NCBI RefSeq assembly: GCF_013177315.1
Contig: NZ_CP053661.1
Location: 1,984,001 to 2,048,000 of the forward strand
Reading direction: 5' to 3'
Source of the DNA: Thermoleptolyngbya sichuanensis A183
GTDB taxonomy: Bacteria; Cyanobacteriota; Cyanobacteriia; Elainellales; Elainellaceae
DNA: 64,000 nucleotides
In this document: positions 54,575 through 64,000 of the stretch, piece by piece
Numbering within the stretch: the stretch's first letter is position 1
How the letters are laid out: every line of letters starts with the position of its first letter
Made by a program: the position numbers and the translations under genes
Notes under the pieces: model-generated
The model's input: only the letters and a program-made list of their open reading frames with translations
Told to the model about the DNA's origin: nothing
Database searches by the model: none

Positions 54575-54700
54575 GAAAAAAGAAAAAACGAAGAACGAAG
54601 AACGAAAAACGAAAAGCAGAAGTTTTCTCTCTTCCCTCTTCTCTCTTCTCTCTTCGTTCTTCCTTCTTCGTTCTTCCTTCTTCCCTCTTCCCTCTTCCCC
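54575..54700. repeat. Polypurine then polypyrimidine inverted-repeat tract
   Basis: Roughly 40 bp of A/G-rich GAACGAAGAACGAA units are followed by about 75 bp of TTCTTCCCTCTTC/TTCGTTCTTCC units on the same strand. The halves are complementary and could form a long hairpin in the mRNA just upstream of the acyltransferase start. Confidence 0.85.
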
Positions 54701-54702
54701 AA

Positions 54703-56109
54703 ATGCCCTCCCCTATCACCCAAGTCCAACCCCCGCTGGAGTTTATTCCGCCCGATTTTGACCCGCTGGTTTATCGGGGGATGTGTGCGGTGCTGCCGTC
54801 CTGGATGAAGCTGCGAGTGGCGATCGCCGATGTGGAGGTGGAAAACACCAAGCAATTGGTTGAGTTGTTTCAGCAGTTTCAGGCGGGGAAGACGCGATTT
54901 TTGCTGGCGTTTCGGCATCCCACGCCGGATGACCCGTTTTCGCTGCTGTGGTTGCTGTCGCGGTCGGTGCCCCAGACGGCGCGAGAGTTGGGCGTGTCGC
55001 TGCAAAAGCCAGTTCACGCCCACTTTATCTATGACCGGGGGATTCCGCTGTGGGCAGGAAAGTTTGTCGGCTGGCTATTGCCCAAGATGGGCTGTGTGCC
55101 TGTGAAGCGGGGCAAGGCAGATCTGGTGAGCCTGAAGGCGGTGCGCGATCTGTTTGCGAATGGTCAATTTCCGATGGCCGCCTCGCCAGAGGGCGGCACG
55201 AATGGACACAACGAAATCGTTAGCCCGCTGGAGCCGGGAATTGCTCAATTTGGCTTTTGGTGTGTGGAGGATTTGCAAAAAGCCAAGCGGACAGAAACCG
55301 TGGCGCTGCTGCCCGTGGGCATCCAGTATCACTACATCACGCCGCCCTGGCGATCGCTCGAACAGCTCCTTCTGGATTTGGAATATGACACGGGTATTCG
55401 GGCCAGCGTTTCGCCGACGGCCTATCTGGGCCTGCAAGACGGCACAGAACCCACGCTAGAGCAGCAGACCCAGCTTTATCAGCGGCTATTAAACCTGGGC
55501 GAAACGTTGTTAACGCAGATGGAGAATTATTACAGCAAATATTACGGGCGATCGCTCGTGTTGCCCGACTTGCCGGCCGATGCCGACCCCAACGCCCGCC
55601 TGGCCGCCCGCCTGAAGTCGCTGCTGGACACGGCGCTGAGGGTGGCAGAAGAATTTTTTGCGATCGCCCCCAAAGGCAGCCTCACCGATCGCTGTCGCCG
55701 TTTGGAGCAAGCCGGGTGGGAGCGCATCTTTCGCGAAGACCTGAATCTGGAGGCGCTGTCGCCCGCCGAGCGCGGTCTGGCAGACCGCATCGCCGAAGAG
55801 GCTGACCTGCGGATCTGGCACATGCGCCTGGTGGAAAATTTCGTCAGCGTCACCGGCCGCTATGTCATGGAAAAGCCCACCGCCGAGCGCTTTGCCGAAA
55901 CGCTGCTGCTGCTGCGAAACATGGTGAACCGCCTCAAGGGCGAAGCACCCAAACCGCCCCTGCGTCTGGGGCCGCGCCGCGTGGTGATGACGGTTGGCAC
56001 GCCCCTCTCGGTGAGCGATCGCGCTGAGCAATATCGCGCCAACCGCCGCGAAGCCGTCACACAGTTGACCCAAGACCTGCAAACGGCGATGGAAAGCCTG
56101 ATTCGGTGA
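54703..56109 (+). CDS. PlsC-like glycerolipid acyltransferase
   Basis: The product has 468 residues from ATG 54703; the frame continues upstream only through the polypyrimidine tract. It has the HX4D acyltransferase block FRHPTPDD and the substrate block PEGGTNGHN in place of the usual PEGTR. A hydrophobic stretch lies near LWAGKFVGWLLPKMG. The C-terminal half (about 270-468) is a helical extension not found in short PlsC enzymes. It may be an atypical lysophosphatidate acyltransferase of membrane lipid synthesis. The substrate is not certain. Confidence 0.8.
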   Translation: MPSPITQVQPPLEFIPPDFDPLVYRGMCAVLPSWMKLRVAIADVEVENTKQLVELFQQFQAGKTRFLLAFRHPTPDDPFSLLWLLSRSVPQTARELGVSLQKPVHAHFIYDRGIPLWAGKFVGWLLPKMGCVPVKRGKADLVSLKAVRDLFANGQFPMAASPEGGTNGHNEIVSPLEPGIAQFGFWCVEDLQKAKRTETVALLPVGIQYHYITPPWRSLEQLLLDLEYDTGIRASVSPTAYLGLQDGTEPTLEQQTQLYQRLLNLGETLLTQMENYYSKYYGRSLVLPDLPADADPNARLAARLKSLLDTALRVAEEFFAIAPKGSLTDRCRRLEQAGWERIFREDLNLEALSPAERGLADRIAEEADLRIWHMRLVENFVSVTGRYVMEKPTAERFAETLLLLRNMVNRLKGEAPKPPLRLGPRRVVMTVGTPLSVSDRAEQYRANRREAVTQLTQDLQTAMESLIR

Positions 56110-56436
56110 GTGAGCTTGCTGGCAGCCGATGCAGGCATGGTCGAGCAGTGGTGTGTTGGCTGCGATACTTCATTTGATTAACTTCATTTGATTAATTTGA
56201 TTAATGATTAATTTGATTAAACAGATGTTGTGATTAAACAGATGTTGCAGAAACCTTAAGAGAGATTGAGGACTTCGGGCGATCGCTCAACTCACGCTTT
56301 ACGCTTAGTCCATTAGTTTTATGCGCTTCAACTTGCGTTGCCTTTTGGGGTAAGCGAGATGCGCCTCACTGGGCGATCGCCAAAGCCGCCGCAATGCAGG
56401 TTTGCCAACCACTCAAGGCTAAATGGGTTAACGGTC
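56110..56436. other. Intergenic region with AT-rich TTGATTAA repeats
   Basis: TTGATTAA units in several phases fill about 56169-56246, including a double GATTAAACAGATGTTG. There is no gene. The AT content contrasts sharply with the flanking genes. Confidence 0.55.
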
Positions 56437-56745
56437 ATGAATATGGAAAAATATCGCGTCACTTGCACGCTGTCCTTTGGAGATATTTACGGTCAGGTGG
56501 TGGTCTGGCTGGTGGTCATTTTCCTCAGCCTGGCCAGTGCGCTGGCGCTGATGGGCACGAGTCGCCCGCTGTTTGCCCTGGTGACGGTAGGGCTGATCCT
56601 GGTGCTATCGCTGCCGTTCCTGCTGTTTGCCTTCGTCACGACGCTGCTCAACCACATCGAGTTTTCGTCGGTCGATCCTGCTACAGAAACCACCAGCAAA
56701 AAAGTGACCGTTTCGGGCCAGCGCCCCGCCCAGAGCCTCAGCTAG
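56437..56745 (+). CDS. Small two-helix membrane protein of unknown function
   Basis: The product has 102 residues from ATG 56437, or ATG 56443 two codons on. A polar N-terminus (MEKYRVTCTLSFGDIYGQ) precedes two membrane helices (about 20-43 and 46-72), and a polar Thr/Ser-rich tail follows. It lies just upstream of the flavoprotein gene but a terminator separates them. Family not recognised. Confidence 0.65.
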   Translation: MNMEKYRVTCTLSFGDIYGQVVVWLVVIFLSLASALALMGTSRPLFALVTVGLILVLSLPFLLFAFVTTLLNHIEFSSVDPATETTSKKVTVSGQRPAQSLS

Positions 56746-56797
56746 CCCCCCTTCTCCGCCTCAGAAAGTCGCTACTTTCTATCGCTACTTTCTAAAG

Positions 56798-56830
56798 AAG
56801 TTCCCTGCCAATCGGCGGGGAGCTTTTGTT
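56798..56830 (+). terminator. Rho-independent terminator before the flavoprotein gene
   Basis: CCCTGCC and GGCGGGG form a 7-bp stem (one G-T pair) with loop AATC, flanked by AAG and CTTTTGTTTT. It ends the small membrane-protein transcript. Confidence 0.72.
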
Positions 56831-56876
56831 TTACGCCACCATAGAGAACAGGAGAACACCGACCCAGCACACTAGC

Positions 56877-58604
56877 ATGATTGATCACGACGTTGTGATT
56901 GTGGGCGGCGGACTGGCCGGATGCCGCGCCGCTGTCGAAATTGCCCGCATGAATCCATCCCTCAGCGTGGCGGTGATTGCCAAAACGCACCCGATTCGCT
57001 CCCACTCGGTCGCTGCCCAGGGCGGCATGGCGGCCTCGCTCAAAAATGTCGATAGCGAAGATTCTTGGGAAGCCCACGCCTTCGACACCGTGAAGGGATC
57101 TGACTATCTCGCCGACCAGGACGCAGTGGAAATCCTCACCCGCGAAGCGCCCGACGTGGTGATCGACTTGGAACACATGGGCGTGCTATTTTCGCGCCTG
57201 CCTGACGGACGCATCGCCCAGCGAGCCTTTGGCGGCCATTCCCACAACCGCACCTGCTACGCCGCCGACAAAACCGGGCACGCCATCCTGCACGAACTGG
57301 TGAACAACCTGCGGCGTTACGGCGTTCACATCTACGACGAGTGGTACGTCATGCGCCTGATTTTGGAAGAGGAGCAGGCGAAAGGACTGGTGATGTTCCG
57401 CATTCGCGATGGGCATCTGGAAGTGGTGCGGGCAAAGGCGGTGATGTTTGCTACGGGGGGCTATGGGCGCGTGTATAACACCACGTCCAATGACTTTGCC
57501 TCGACAGGCGACGGGCTGGCCATGACGGCAGCCGCCGGATTACCCCTGGAAGACATGGAGTTTGTGCAGTTTCACCCAACAGGCGTGTATGGCGTGGGGG
57601 TGCTGATTTCGGAGGCGGTGCGCGGCGAAGGGGCCTACCTGGTGAACTCGGAAGGCGATCGCTTCATGAAGACCTACGCCCCCAGCCGCATGGAACTGGC
57701 TCCGCGAGACATTACCTCACGGGCGATCGTGAAAGAGATTCGAGCCGGACGCGGCATTCACCGAGACGGCAGCGCGGGCGGCCCCTTCGTCCATCTCGAC
57801 GTGCGCCACCTCGGTCGCGAAAAGATTATGAGCCGCATTCCCTTTGCCTGGGAGGAAGCTCATCGGCTGCTGGGCGTAGACGCGGTGCATGAGCCGATCC
57901 CTGTGCGCCCGACGGTGCATTATTCGATGGGCGGCATTCCCACCAACACTGACGGACAGGTGCGGAGCGGCGACGAGACGCTAGTGGAAGGCTTTTTTGC
58001 CGCCGGGGAAACGGCCTGCGTGTCGGTGCATGGCGCAAACCGCCTGGGCAGCAACTCGCTGCTAGAGTGCGTGGTGTATGGGCGGCGGACGGGGGCGGCG
58101 ATCGCCCGCTATGTGCAAAACCGCAAGCTACCCGACCTGAACGAGACACCCTACCTCAGCGAAGCCCGTCAGCGTATCCAAACCCTGCTCGACCAGCGCG
58201 GCGAACACCGAATCAACACGGTGCGGCAAGCCTTTCAGGACTGCATGACCGATCACTGCGGCGTGTTTCGCACTGAAGAGGTAATGCAAGCAGGGCTGCA
58301 AAAGCTGCAAACGATTCGCCAGCAGGCGGGCAATATCTTCCTAGACGACAAAGGCAAACTGTGGAACACCGAGCTAATCGAAGCTCTGGAGCTACAAAGC
58401 CTGCTCACTGTGGGCGAAATCATCCTCACGGGCGCACTGAACCGCAAAGAAAGCCGGGGGTCGCACTGCCGCGAAGACTGCCCCGATCGCGACGATGTGA
58501 ACTTCCTTCAGCACACAATGGCTTACTACTCGCCTGCGGGCATTGAGCTACGCTATCGCCCGGTGACTATCACTCAGTTCCAGCCCCAAGAGCGGAAATA
58601 CTAG
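56877..58604 (+). CDS. sdhA: Succinate dehydrogenase/fumarate reductase flavoprotein subunit
   Basis: The product has 575 residues from ATG 56877. It has the FAD motif VVIVGGGLAGCRAAVEIA, covalent-FAD context HSVAAQGGMAAS, active-site region QFHPTGVYGVGVLISEAVRGEGAYL, the catalytic arginine motif APRDITSRAI, and HYSMGGIPTNTDGQV plus ANRLGSNSLLE near the end of the FAD domain. It oxidises succinate to fumarate, feeding electrons to the membrane quinone pool. The iron-sulfur subunit gene is not adjacent, as is usual in cyanobacteria, where sdh genes are scattered. Confidence 0.94.
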   Translation: MIDHDVVIVGGGLAGCRAAVEIARMNPSLSVAVIAKTHPIRSHSVAAQGGMAASLKNVDSEDSWEAHAFDTVKGSDYLADQDAVEILTREAPDVVIDLEHMGVLFSRLPDGRIAQRAFGGHSHNRTCYAADKTGHAILHELVNNLRRYGVHIYDEWYVMRLILEEEQAKGLVMFRIRDGHLEVVRAKAVMFATGGYGRVYNTTSNDFASTGDGLAMTAAAGLPLEDMEFVQFHPTGVYGVGVLISEAVRGEGAYLVNSEGDRFMKTYAPSRMELAPRDITSRAIVKEIRAGRGIHRDGSAGGPFVHLDVRHLGREKIMSRIPFAWEEAHRLLGVDAVHEPIPVRPTVHYSMGGIPTNTDGQVRSGDETLVEGFFAAGETACVSVHGANRLGSNSLLECVVYGRRTGAAIARYVQNRKLPDLNETPYLSEARQRIQTLLDQRGEHRINTVRQAFQDCMTDHCGVFRTEEVMQAGLQKLQTIRQQAGNIFLDDKGKLWNTELIEALELQSLLTVGEIILTGALNRKESRGSHCREDCPDRDDVNFLQHTMAYYSPAGIELRYRPVTITQFQPQERKY

Positions 58605-58618
58605 CAGAAATATCAACC

Positions 58619-58785
58619 GTTGGGACTTACGCAGAGCGATCGCCCTTCATCTTGCAGCACCCGTGCCTCTGGGCGATCGCCCTTCATCTCCCAACGCTCG
58701 TACCTCTCGGCGATCGTGTTGCCCACCCAATTTTGTAAACTGGGCAAGCGCTAAATAAAAACCTGGGCAAGCGCTAAATAAAAAA
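58619..58785. repeat. Cluster of direct repeats between sdhA and the atp operon
   Basis: A GTTGGGACTTACGCAG motif, common in cyanobacterial repeats, is followed by two or three copies of a unit of about 44 bp centred on GCGATCGCCCTTCATCT (58637-58718). A double GGGCAAGCGCTAAATAAAAA unit then lies at 58742-58785. Confidence 0.75.
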
Positions 58786-58823
58786 GCTTTCCGTGAGCGT
58801 GTAAAGGTGTGCGCTCACGGAAA
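58777..58823 (-). terminator. Terminator of the ATP synthase operon
   Basis: On the minus strand a perfect 12-bp stem TTTCCGTGAGCG/CGCTCACGGAAA with a 12-base loop is followed by GCTTTTTTATTT. It lies about 45 bp after the atpG stop. Confidence 0.9.
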
Positions 58824-58868
58824 ACTGCTGTTATTTTTTGGCTTACTACTTGCAACTACTGCTCACAG

Positions 58869-59819
58869 CTACTGCAAGGCGTTTGCACCTGCCACCACCT
58901 CAAGAATTTCCTGGGTGATCGCGGCCTGACGCGCCTTGTTATAAGTCAGTGTCAGTGTCTTCATCAGTTCGCTGGCGTTGTCACTGGCGTTGTTCATAGC
59001 AGTCATCCGGGCGGCCAGTTCGCTGGCGGCGGACTCTTGCAGCGCCCGCAAAAGCTGGTTATTGAGATAGAGCGGCAGCAGCGCGTTCAAAATCTGCACT
59101 GGATCTTGCTCAAAGATCATGTCTTGGGGGAAAGACCGTACATCTGGCGTAGCGACTTTTTCCCGCTCCACCGCAAACTCGCCGCATCGAGTCGTCAGCC
59201 GGAAGATTTCGTCATCTGGTGTTTCCAGTCCCTGCGGGTCAAGCGGCAGTAGCGTCTGAATCACCGGGCGAGAACTGACCAACGACACAAACTTGGTATA
59301 GATTAGCTCGACCCGATCCACGGTTTCCGACAGGAACAGCGACAGCACCTCATCAGAAATCTTTGCCGCTTCCGCAGCCGTTGGGATTTGCTCTAGCCCG
59401 GAAAAGCTGGCATCGATGGGCTGGTTGCGGCGCTGGAAGTATTGCAGCGCTTTCCGTCCAACCAATACAAAGCGATAGTTTAGACCCTCGGCCTGTAGCT
59501 CGCGGGATCGCGCTTCTGCCCGTTTGATGATGTTGCTGTTGTAGCCGCCACACAAACCGCGATCGCCCGAAATCACCAGCAGCCCAACGGTCTGCACCTC
59601 CCGCGACTTCAGCAGCGGCAGATCGACATCTTCAAACTGCATCCGCGCTTGCAAGCCGTATAGCACCTGCGCCAGACGATCGGCAAAAGGGCGAGTCGCA
59701 ATCACCTGCTCCTGGGCGCGGCGGACTTTTGCAGAAGCCACTAGGCGCATTGCCTCTGTAATTTTCTTGGTATTCTTGACCGACTGGATGCGATCGCGAA
59801 TTGCCTTCAGGTTTGCCAT
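58869..59819 (-). CDS. atpG: ATP synthase gamma subunit
   Basis: The 316-residue protein has the N-terminal helix [27 protein letters not shown], the Rossmann-like core with [18 protein letters not shown], and the C-terminal helix [22 protein letters not shown]. The insertion typical of cyanobacterial gamma (about 195-230, [19 protein letters not shown]) is present without the paired redox cysteines of the chloroplast form. It is the rotor shaft of F1. Last gene of the operon in this window. Confidence 0.98.
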   Translation of the reverse strand: MANLKAIRDRIQSVKNTKKITEAMRLVASAKVRRAQEQVIATRPFADRLAQVLYGLQARMQFEDVDLPLLKSREVQTVGLLVISGDRGLCGGYNSNIIKRAEARSRELQAEGLNYRFVLVGRKALQYFQRRNQPIDASFSGLEQIPTAAEAAKISDEVLSLFLSETVDRVELIYTKFVSLVSSRPVIQTLLPLDPQGLETPDDEIFRLTTRCGEFAVEREKVATPDVRSFPQDMIFEQDPVQILNALLPLYLNNQLLRALQESAASELAARMTAMNNASDNASELMKTLTLTYNKARQAAITQEILEVVAGANALQ

Positions 59820-59821
59820 AG

Positions 59822-59932
59822 TTAGGAGTTAGGAATTAAGGGTTAGGAGTCGAAGCGGTTAGAGGGAAGAGGCAGGCATTAGAAATACAAACCCATGCTG
59901 ATTCCTAAGACCTGGCCCCTGACACCCTATCC
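59822..59932. repeat. TTAGGAGT-type direct repeats between atpA and atpG
   Basis: GTTAGGAGTTAGGAATTAAGGGTTAGGAG and a CCTAA-rich counterpart lie in the 113-bp spacer. They may form a weak hairpin that lowers read-through into atpG. Confidence 0.5.
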
Positions 59933-61483
<1,551 letters not shown>

Positions 61484-61574
61484 TCAGGTTGTAATACCCG
61501 TCGGGATGAAAGTAATAGATTCTTTATGGATCAAGGGGAACCAGTAAAGGCAGCCAGTTGTCCGGGGGTGCTTC

Positions 61575-62132
61575 CTAGCTAGAACCCATTAGCTTCAGTC
61601 CGATGCGTCGCAGTTGGCCCCGCAGGCTTGTGTCATACACTTGAGAACCCACCTTGATCACGACTCCACCAATCAGATCAGGATTGATGCGAGTTTCCAA
61701 ATCAACTTGCTGGGCACCCGTCAGCTCTTTGACCTTGTTGCGAACCGCTTCTTGCTGGGCTTCGGTCAATTCAACAGGCGCACTGACCTCCGCCAGAACG
61801 GCCTGCTTCAGTTCGCGCAGGAGCGCCTGATACTGCTTGCAAATGTTGTCTAGAAACAGAATTCGACCCCGATCCACCAGCAGAAACAGAAAGTTGAGCG
61901 TATAGGGATGAACCTGCTCTGATGCAAGCTGGCGCAAAATGCCTTTCTTGGCCTCAGGCTTAATCAGCGGGTTCGCCAAGACTTGCTGAAGTTCTTCTGA
62001 TTCGGCCAGGAGCGATCGCAAGAATGCGACATCTTCACCAAAGCGGTCAATCAAATCACTGGATTTGGCAAGCGACATCAAAGCCTGTGCGTAAGGCTCC
62101 GATACTTCGGATGCTGTAATTGAATCTCTCAT
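61575..62132 (-). CDS. atpH: ATP synthase delta subunit
   Basis: The 185-residue protein starts at the ATG at 62132, 4 bases after the atpF stop, with GGGAGG in the atpF end as its ribosome-binding site. The N-terminal helical domain has EPYAQALMSLAKSS, and the C-terminal end GVVIKVGSQVYDTSLRGQLRRIG is diagnostic. It joins F1 to the peripheral stalk. Translational coupling to atpF is likely. Confidence 0.97.
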   Translation of the reverse strand: MRDSITASEVSEPYAQALMSLAKSSDLIDRFGEDVAFLRSLLAESEELQQVLANPLIKPEAKKGILRQLASEQVHPYTLNFLFLLVDRGRILFLDNICKQYQALLRELKQAVLAEVSAPVELTEAQQEAVRNKVKELTGAQQVDLETRINPDLIGGVVIKVGSQVYDTSLRGQLRRIGLKLMGSS

Positions 62133-62136
62133 TTCG

Positions 62137-62691
62137 CTAACCTCCCAATGCCGCAATGCCGCGATCGATTAATTGCTGCTGGGCATTTTCGCTCAGTCCG
62201 CCTTTCAACCTTGCCTCGACCTGCTGGAGCGCAAGCGCTGCCACTCGCTGACGCAGTTCGTTCACAACGCGCTGCTCTTCTGCGGCGACATCCTGATCCG
62301 CCGCCGCCTGCATTCGAGCCACATCCTGCGTCGCCTGCTCTAGAATTGCGGCACTCGCTGCGGCTGCCTGAGCTTCTGCTTCTGAGCGAATACGAGCCGC
62401 TTCTTCTTGAGCCTGTGCCAGCTTTTGCTGCTGCTCTGCCAGGAGAGCGGCGGCTTCCTGCTTGCGCTGCTCCGCTTCCTTGATCGAAGCTTCGATTTTC
62501 GCCCGCCGATCGCTCAGCGTTTTCCCTAAAAAGCCGCGACCAAAATATACCAAGACACCAATGATGATGGCGAGGTTAATCAGGTTTGTGTCTAGCAGGT
62601 CAAAATTCAGCCCGAAGCCGCCTTCTTCGGCCGCTTCAGCCGCTTCTCCCGCTGTTGCGGCGATCGCCAACAAACTCCCTAGTATCTCCAT
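62137..62691 (-). CDS. atpF: ATP synthase subunit b
   Basis: The 184-residue protein has a short N-terminal leader segment, a membrane helix (about 34-54, [18 protein letters not shown]), and a long Ala/Gln/Glu-rich coiled coil (about 60-165). With b' it forms the peripheral stalk. The leader region [18 protein letters not shown] resembles that of cyanobacterial b subunits, which may be processed. Confidence 0.97.
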   Translation of the reverse strand: MEILGSLLAIAATAGEAAEAAEEGGFGLNFDLLDTNLINLAIIIGVLVYFGRGFLGKTLSDRRAKIEASIKEAEQRKQEAAALLAEQQQKLAQAQEEAARIRSEAEAQAAAASAAILEQATQDVARMQAAADQDVAAEEQRVVNELRQRVAALALQQVEARLKGGLSENAQQQLIDRGIAALGG

Positions 62692-62824
62692 CTGTGAATG
62701 CCCGAATCTGCGTCTTTGATTGATTCACGAGTTCAAAACAGGTCTCTGGAAAGCCAACCGAAGAGCAACGTCAACTAGCACAACACCAGAAAACGCTGCG
62801 ACCTAGCGGCTTGCCCCGTCAGCG

Positions 62825-63307
62825 CTAGCCAAGCGCAACACCACCCGTCACCTTTTCCAAAATCTGACGGCTCAATTCATCCACCTGCTGCTCTAAAGAC
62901 TGCAATGCCGCAGCCTTTTGAGCGTCTAAGTCCTTTTGCGCTTGCTCTCGCTGAGCCTGAGCAATCTGCTGGGCTTCGGCAATCTTTTGAGCTGCGATCT
63001 TCTGAGCATCTGCCTCAGCCGCTGAGACAATTGCGATCGACTGACGGCGAACCTCGGCTGCCTCAGTCTCATACTGCTTAGCCAGCGCCTCTGCTTTTGC
63101 CAGACGCTCCTTCGCCTCTGACTGATTGGCGCGGATGTAGCCCTCGCGGTCATCCAGTGCCTTTCCCAACGGCTTGTAAAAAGTGACGTTGAGCACTGCA
63201 ACCAGCAGCATAAACTGAAGCGCCATCAGCGGCAGTGTGGCATCCAGGTCAAACAGACCACCGCCGCCCTCTTCAGCCAGTAAGAATGTCCAATAAACCA
63301 TATTCAT
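62825..63307 (-). CDS. ATP synthase subunit b' (b2)
   Basis: The 160-residue protein has the divided-b hallmark [33 protein letters not shown] with one membrane helix (about 25-48), then a Gln/Ala-rich coiled coil. It pairs with b as a heterodimeric stalk, a feature of photosynthetic bacteria and chloroplasts. It lies upstream of atpF with 133 bp between. It is called atpG or atpF2 in different naming systems, so no symbol is given. Confidence 0.97.
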   Translation of the reverse strand: MNMVYWTFLLAEEGGGGLFDLDATLPLMALQFMLLVAVLNVTFYKPLGKALDDREGYIRANQSEAKERLAKAEALAKQYETEAAEVRRQSIAIVSAAEADAQKIAAQKIAEAQQIAQAQREQAQKDLDAQKAAALQSLEQQVDELSRQILEKVTGGVALG

Positions 63308-63507
63308 TCGCCCCGACTAACTTTTTGGGGTTCTACTAACCAAACCATCTGCACTAACGTCGAAAGCACTGTCGAGGAGCGTTGCCCAAAGTTGGATACC
63401 TGACTCAAGCGCGATCGCCCGACAACAATACACTCAAGTCCAAAACACTCAAGTCTAAGCAAGCCTGTGGCTGAAATGCCCTGCACCCCAGCCACACAGC
63501 CCATCTC
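63308..63507. other. Spacer between c and b' genes
   Basis: There is no gene; a GTCCAAAACACTCAAGTC/ACTCAAGTCTAAG repeat lies near 63430-63460. No clear hairpin is seen. Confidence 0.4.
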
Positions 63508-63774
<267 letters not shown>

Positions 63775-63933
63775 TTACAGAACGAGAAACACGTCAGCAA
63801 ATGCGTGATCCGGCTTGCAAAATCAGCCCATGTAAAGGCGATCGCACACCTCACACAACGACCGTCGATTGCACTGACGACTGCTGCAATCGAGTCGCAT
63901 GAACGGGGAATTCACACACCCCAACTGAGGATG

Positions 63934-64000
63934 CTAGTGCTCCTCATGCCCTTCACCGTGGTGATCCTCCATTGCCTCGCCGATGTAGGCTGCCGCCAGC
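63934..64000 (-). CDS. atpB: ATP synthase subunit a, C-terminal end (cut by window edge)
   Basis: The last 21 codons are visible: LAAAYIGEAMEDHH followed by an acidic His-rich end and TAG. This is the typical C-terminus of cyanobacterial subunit a, which precedes subunit c in the operon. It is called atpI in chloroplast-style naming. Confidence 0.93.
   Translation of the reverse strand, partial: LAAAYIGEAMEDHHGEGHEEH

Noticed and set aside
54430-54702. N-terminal extension of the acyltransferase
   Set aside because: The extra residues derive from the 2Fe-2S gene in another frame and from the polypyrimidine tract.

Overview
The window is chromosomal DNA of a cyanobacterium. The evidence is the F-ATPase gene order a-c-b'-b-delta-alpha-gamma with a divided b subunit, cytochrome c6, a class II fructose/sedoheptulose bisphosphatase, a tocopherol/plastoquinone-type methyltransferase, a phycobiliprotein-like gene, DUF1517 and DUF4912 proteins, and a very high density of the HIP1 octamer GCGATCGC. 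Base composition is moderately GC-rich. A Leptolyngbya-like filamentous lineage is plausible, but this is inference only. I found no tRNA, rRNA, CRISPR array, prophage or transposase gene.

Layout. 1-6.6 kb: a ClC channel with CBS and UspA domains (cut by the window edge), a CHASE2 nucleotide cyclase, an MPBQ/MSBQ methyltransferase and small proteins. 7-15 kb: a phycobiliprotein-like protein lacking the bilin cysteine, a membrane-anchored helical-repeat protein, and a lepA-selD operon in which SelD is fused to an NADH-dehydrogenase-like flavoprotein. 15-27 kb: a PAS-GAF histidine kinase, thiS, a DUF1517 protein, a fused pair of arsenosugar-type glycosyltransferases, and a 1192-residue PstS-like/DUF4912 protein with a long SGVGM repeat tract. 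27-49 kb: housekeeping and envelope genes (glpX, cobK, an orphan sugar-binding lipoprotein, a RibD-like reductase, a Cache histidine kinase, polyphosphate glucokinase, lnt, an ABC exporter, petJ, an FtsH without its first membrane helix, a Rieske flavoprotein, an Ntn amidase). 49.3-54.1 kb: a guanidine module. 54-58.6 kb: a 2Fe-2S thioredoxin-like protein, an acyltransferase and a succinate dehydrogenase/fumarate reductase flavoprotein. 58.8-64 kb: the ATP synthase operon on the minus strand.

The most coherent accessory system is the guanidine module. A guanidine-I (ykkC) riboswitch with a terminator-like expression platform precedes a ureohydrolase that matches the cyanobacterial nickel guanidine hydrolase GdmH, not a true agmatinase. 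HypA- and HypB-type nickel chaperones follow, and then a solute:sodium symporter that I propose as the guanidinium (or urea) transporter. The proposed flow is: guanidine relieves termination, the symporter imports the substrate, HypA/HypB load nickel, and GdmH yields urea and ammonia.

The other notable feature is the SGVGM repeat protein, whose coding DNA is a minisatellite that looks prone to length change. Many intergenic spacers also carry two to five tandem copies of unrelated 9-20 bp units, which seems to be a general property of this genome.
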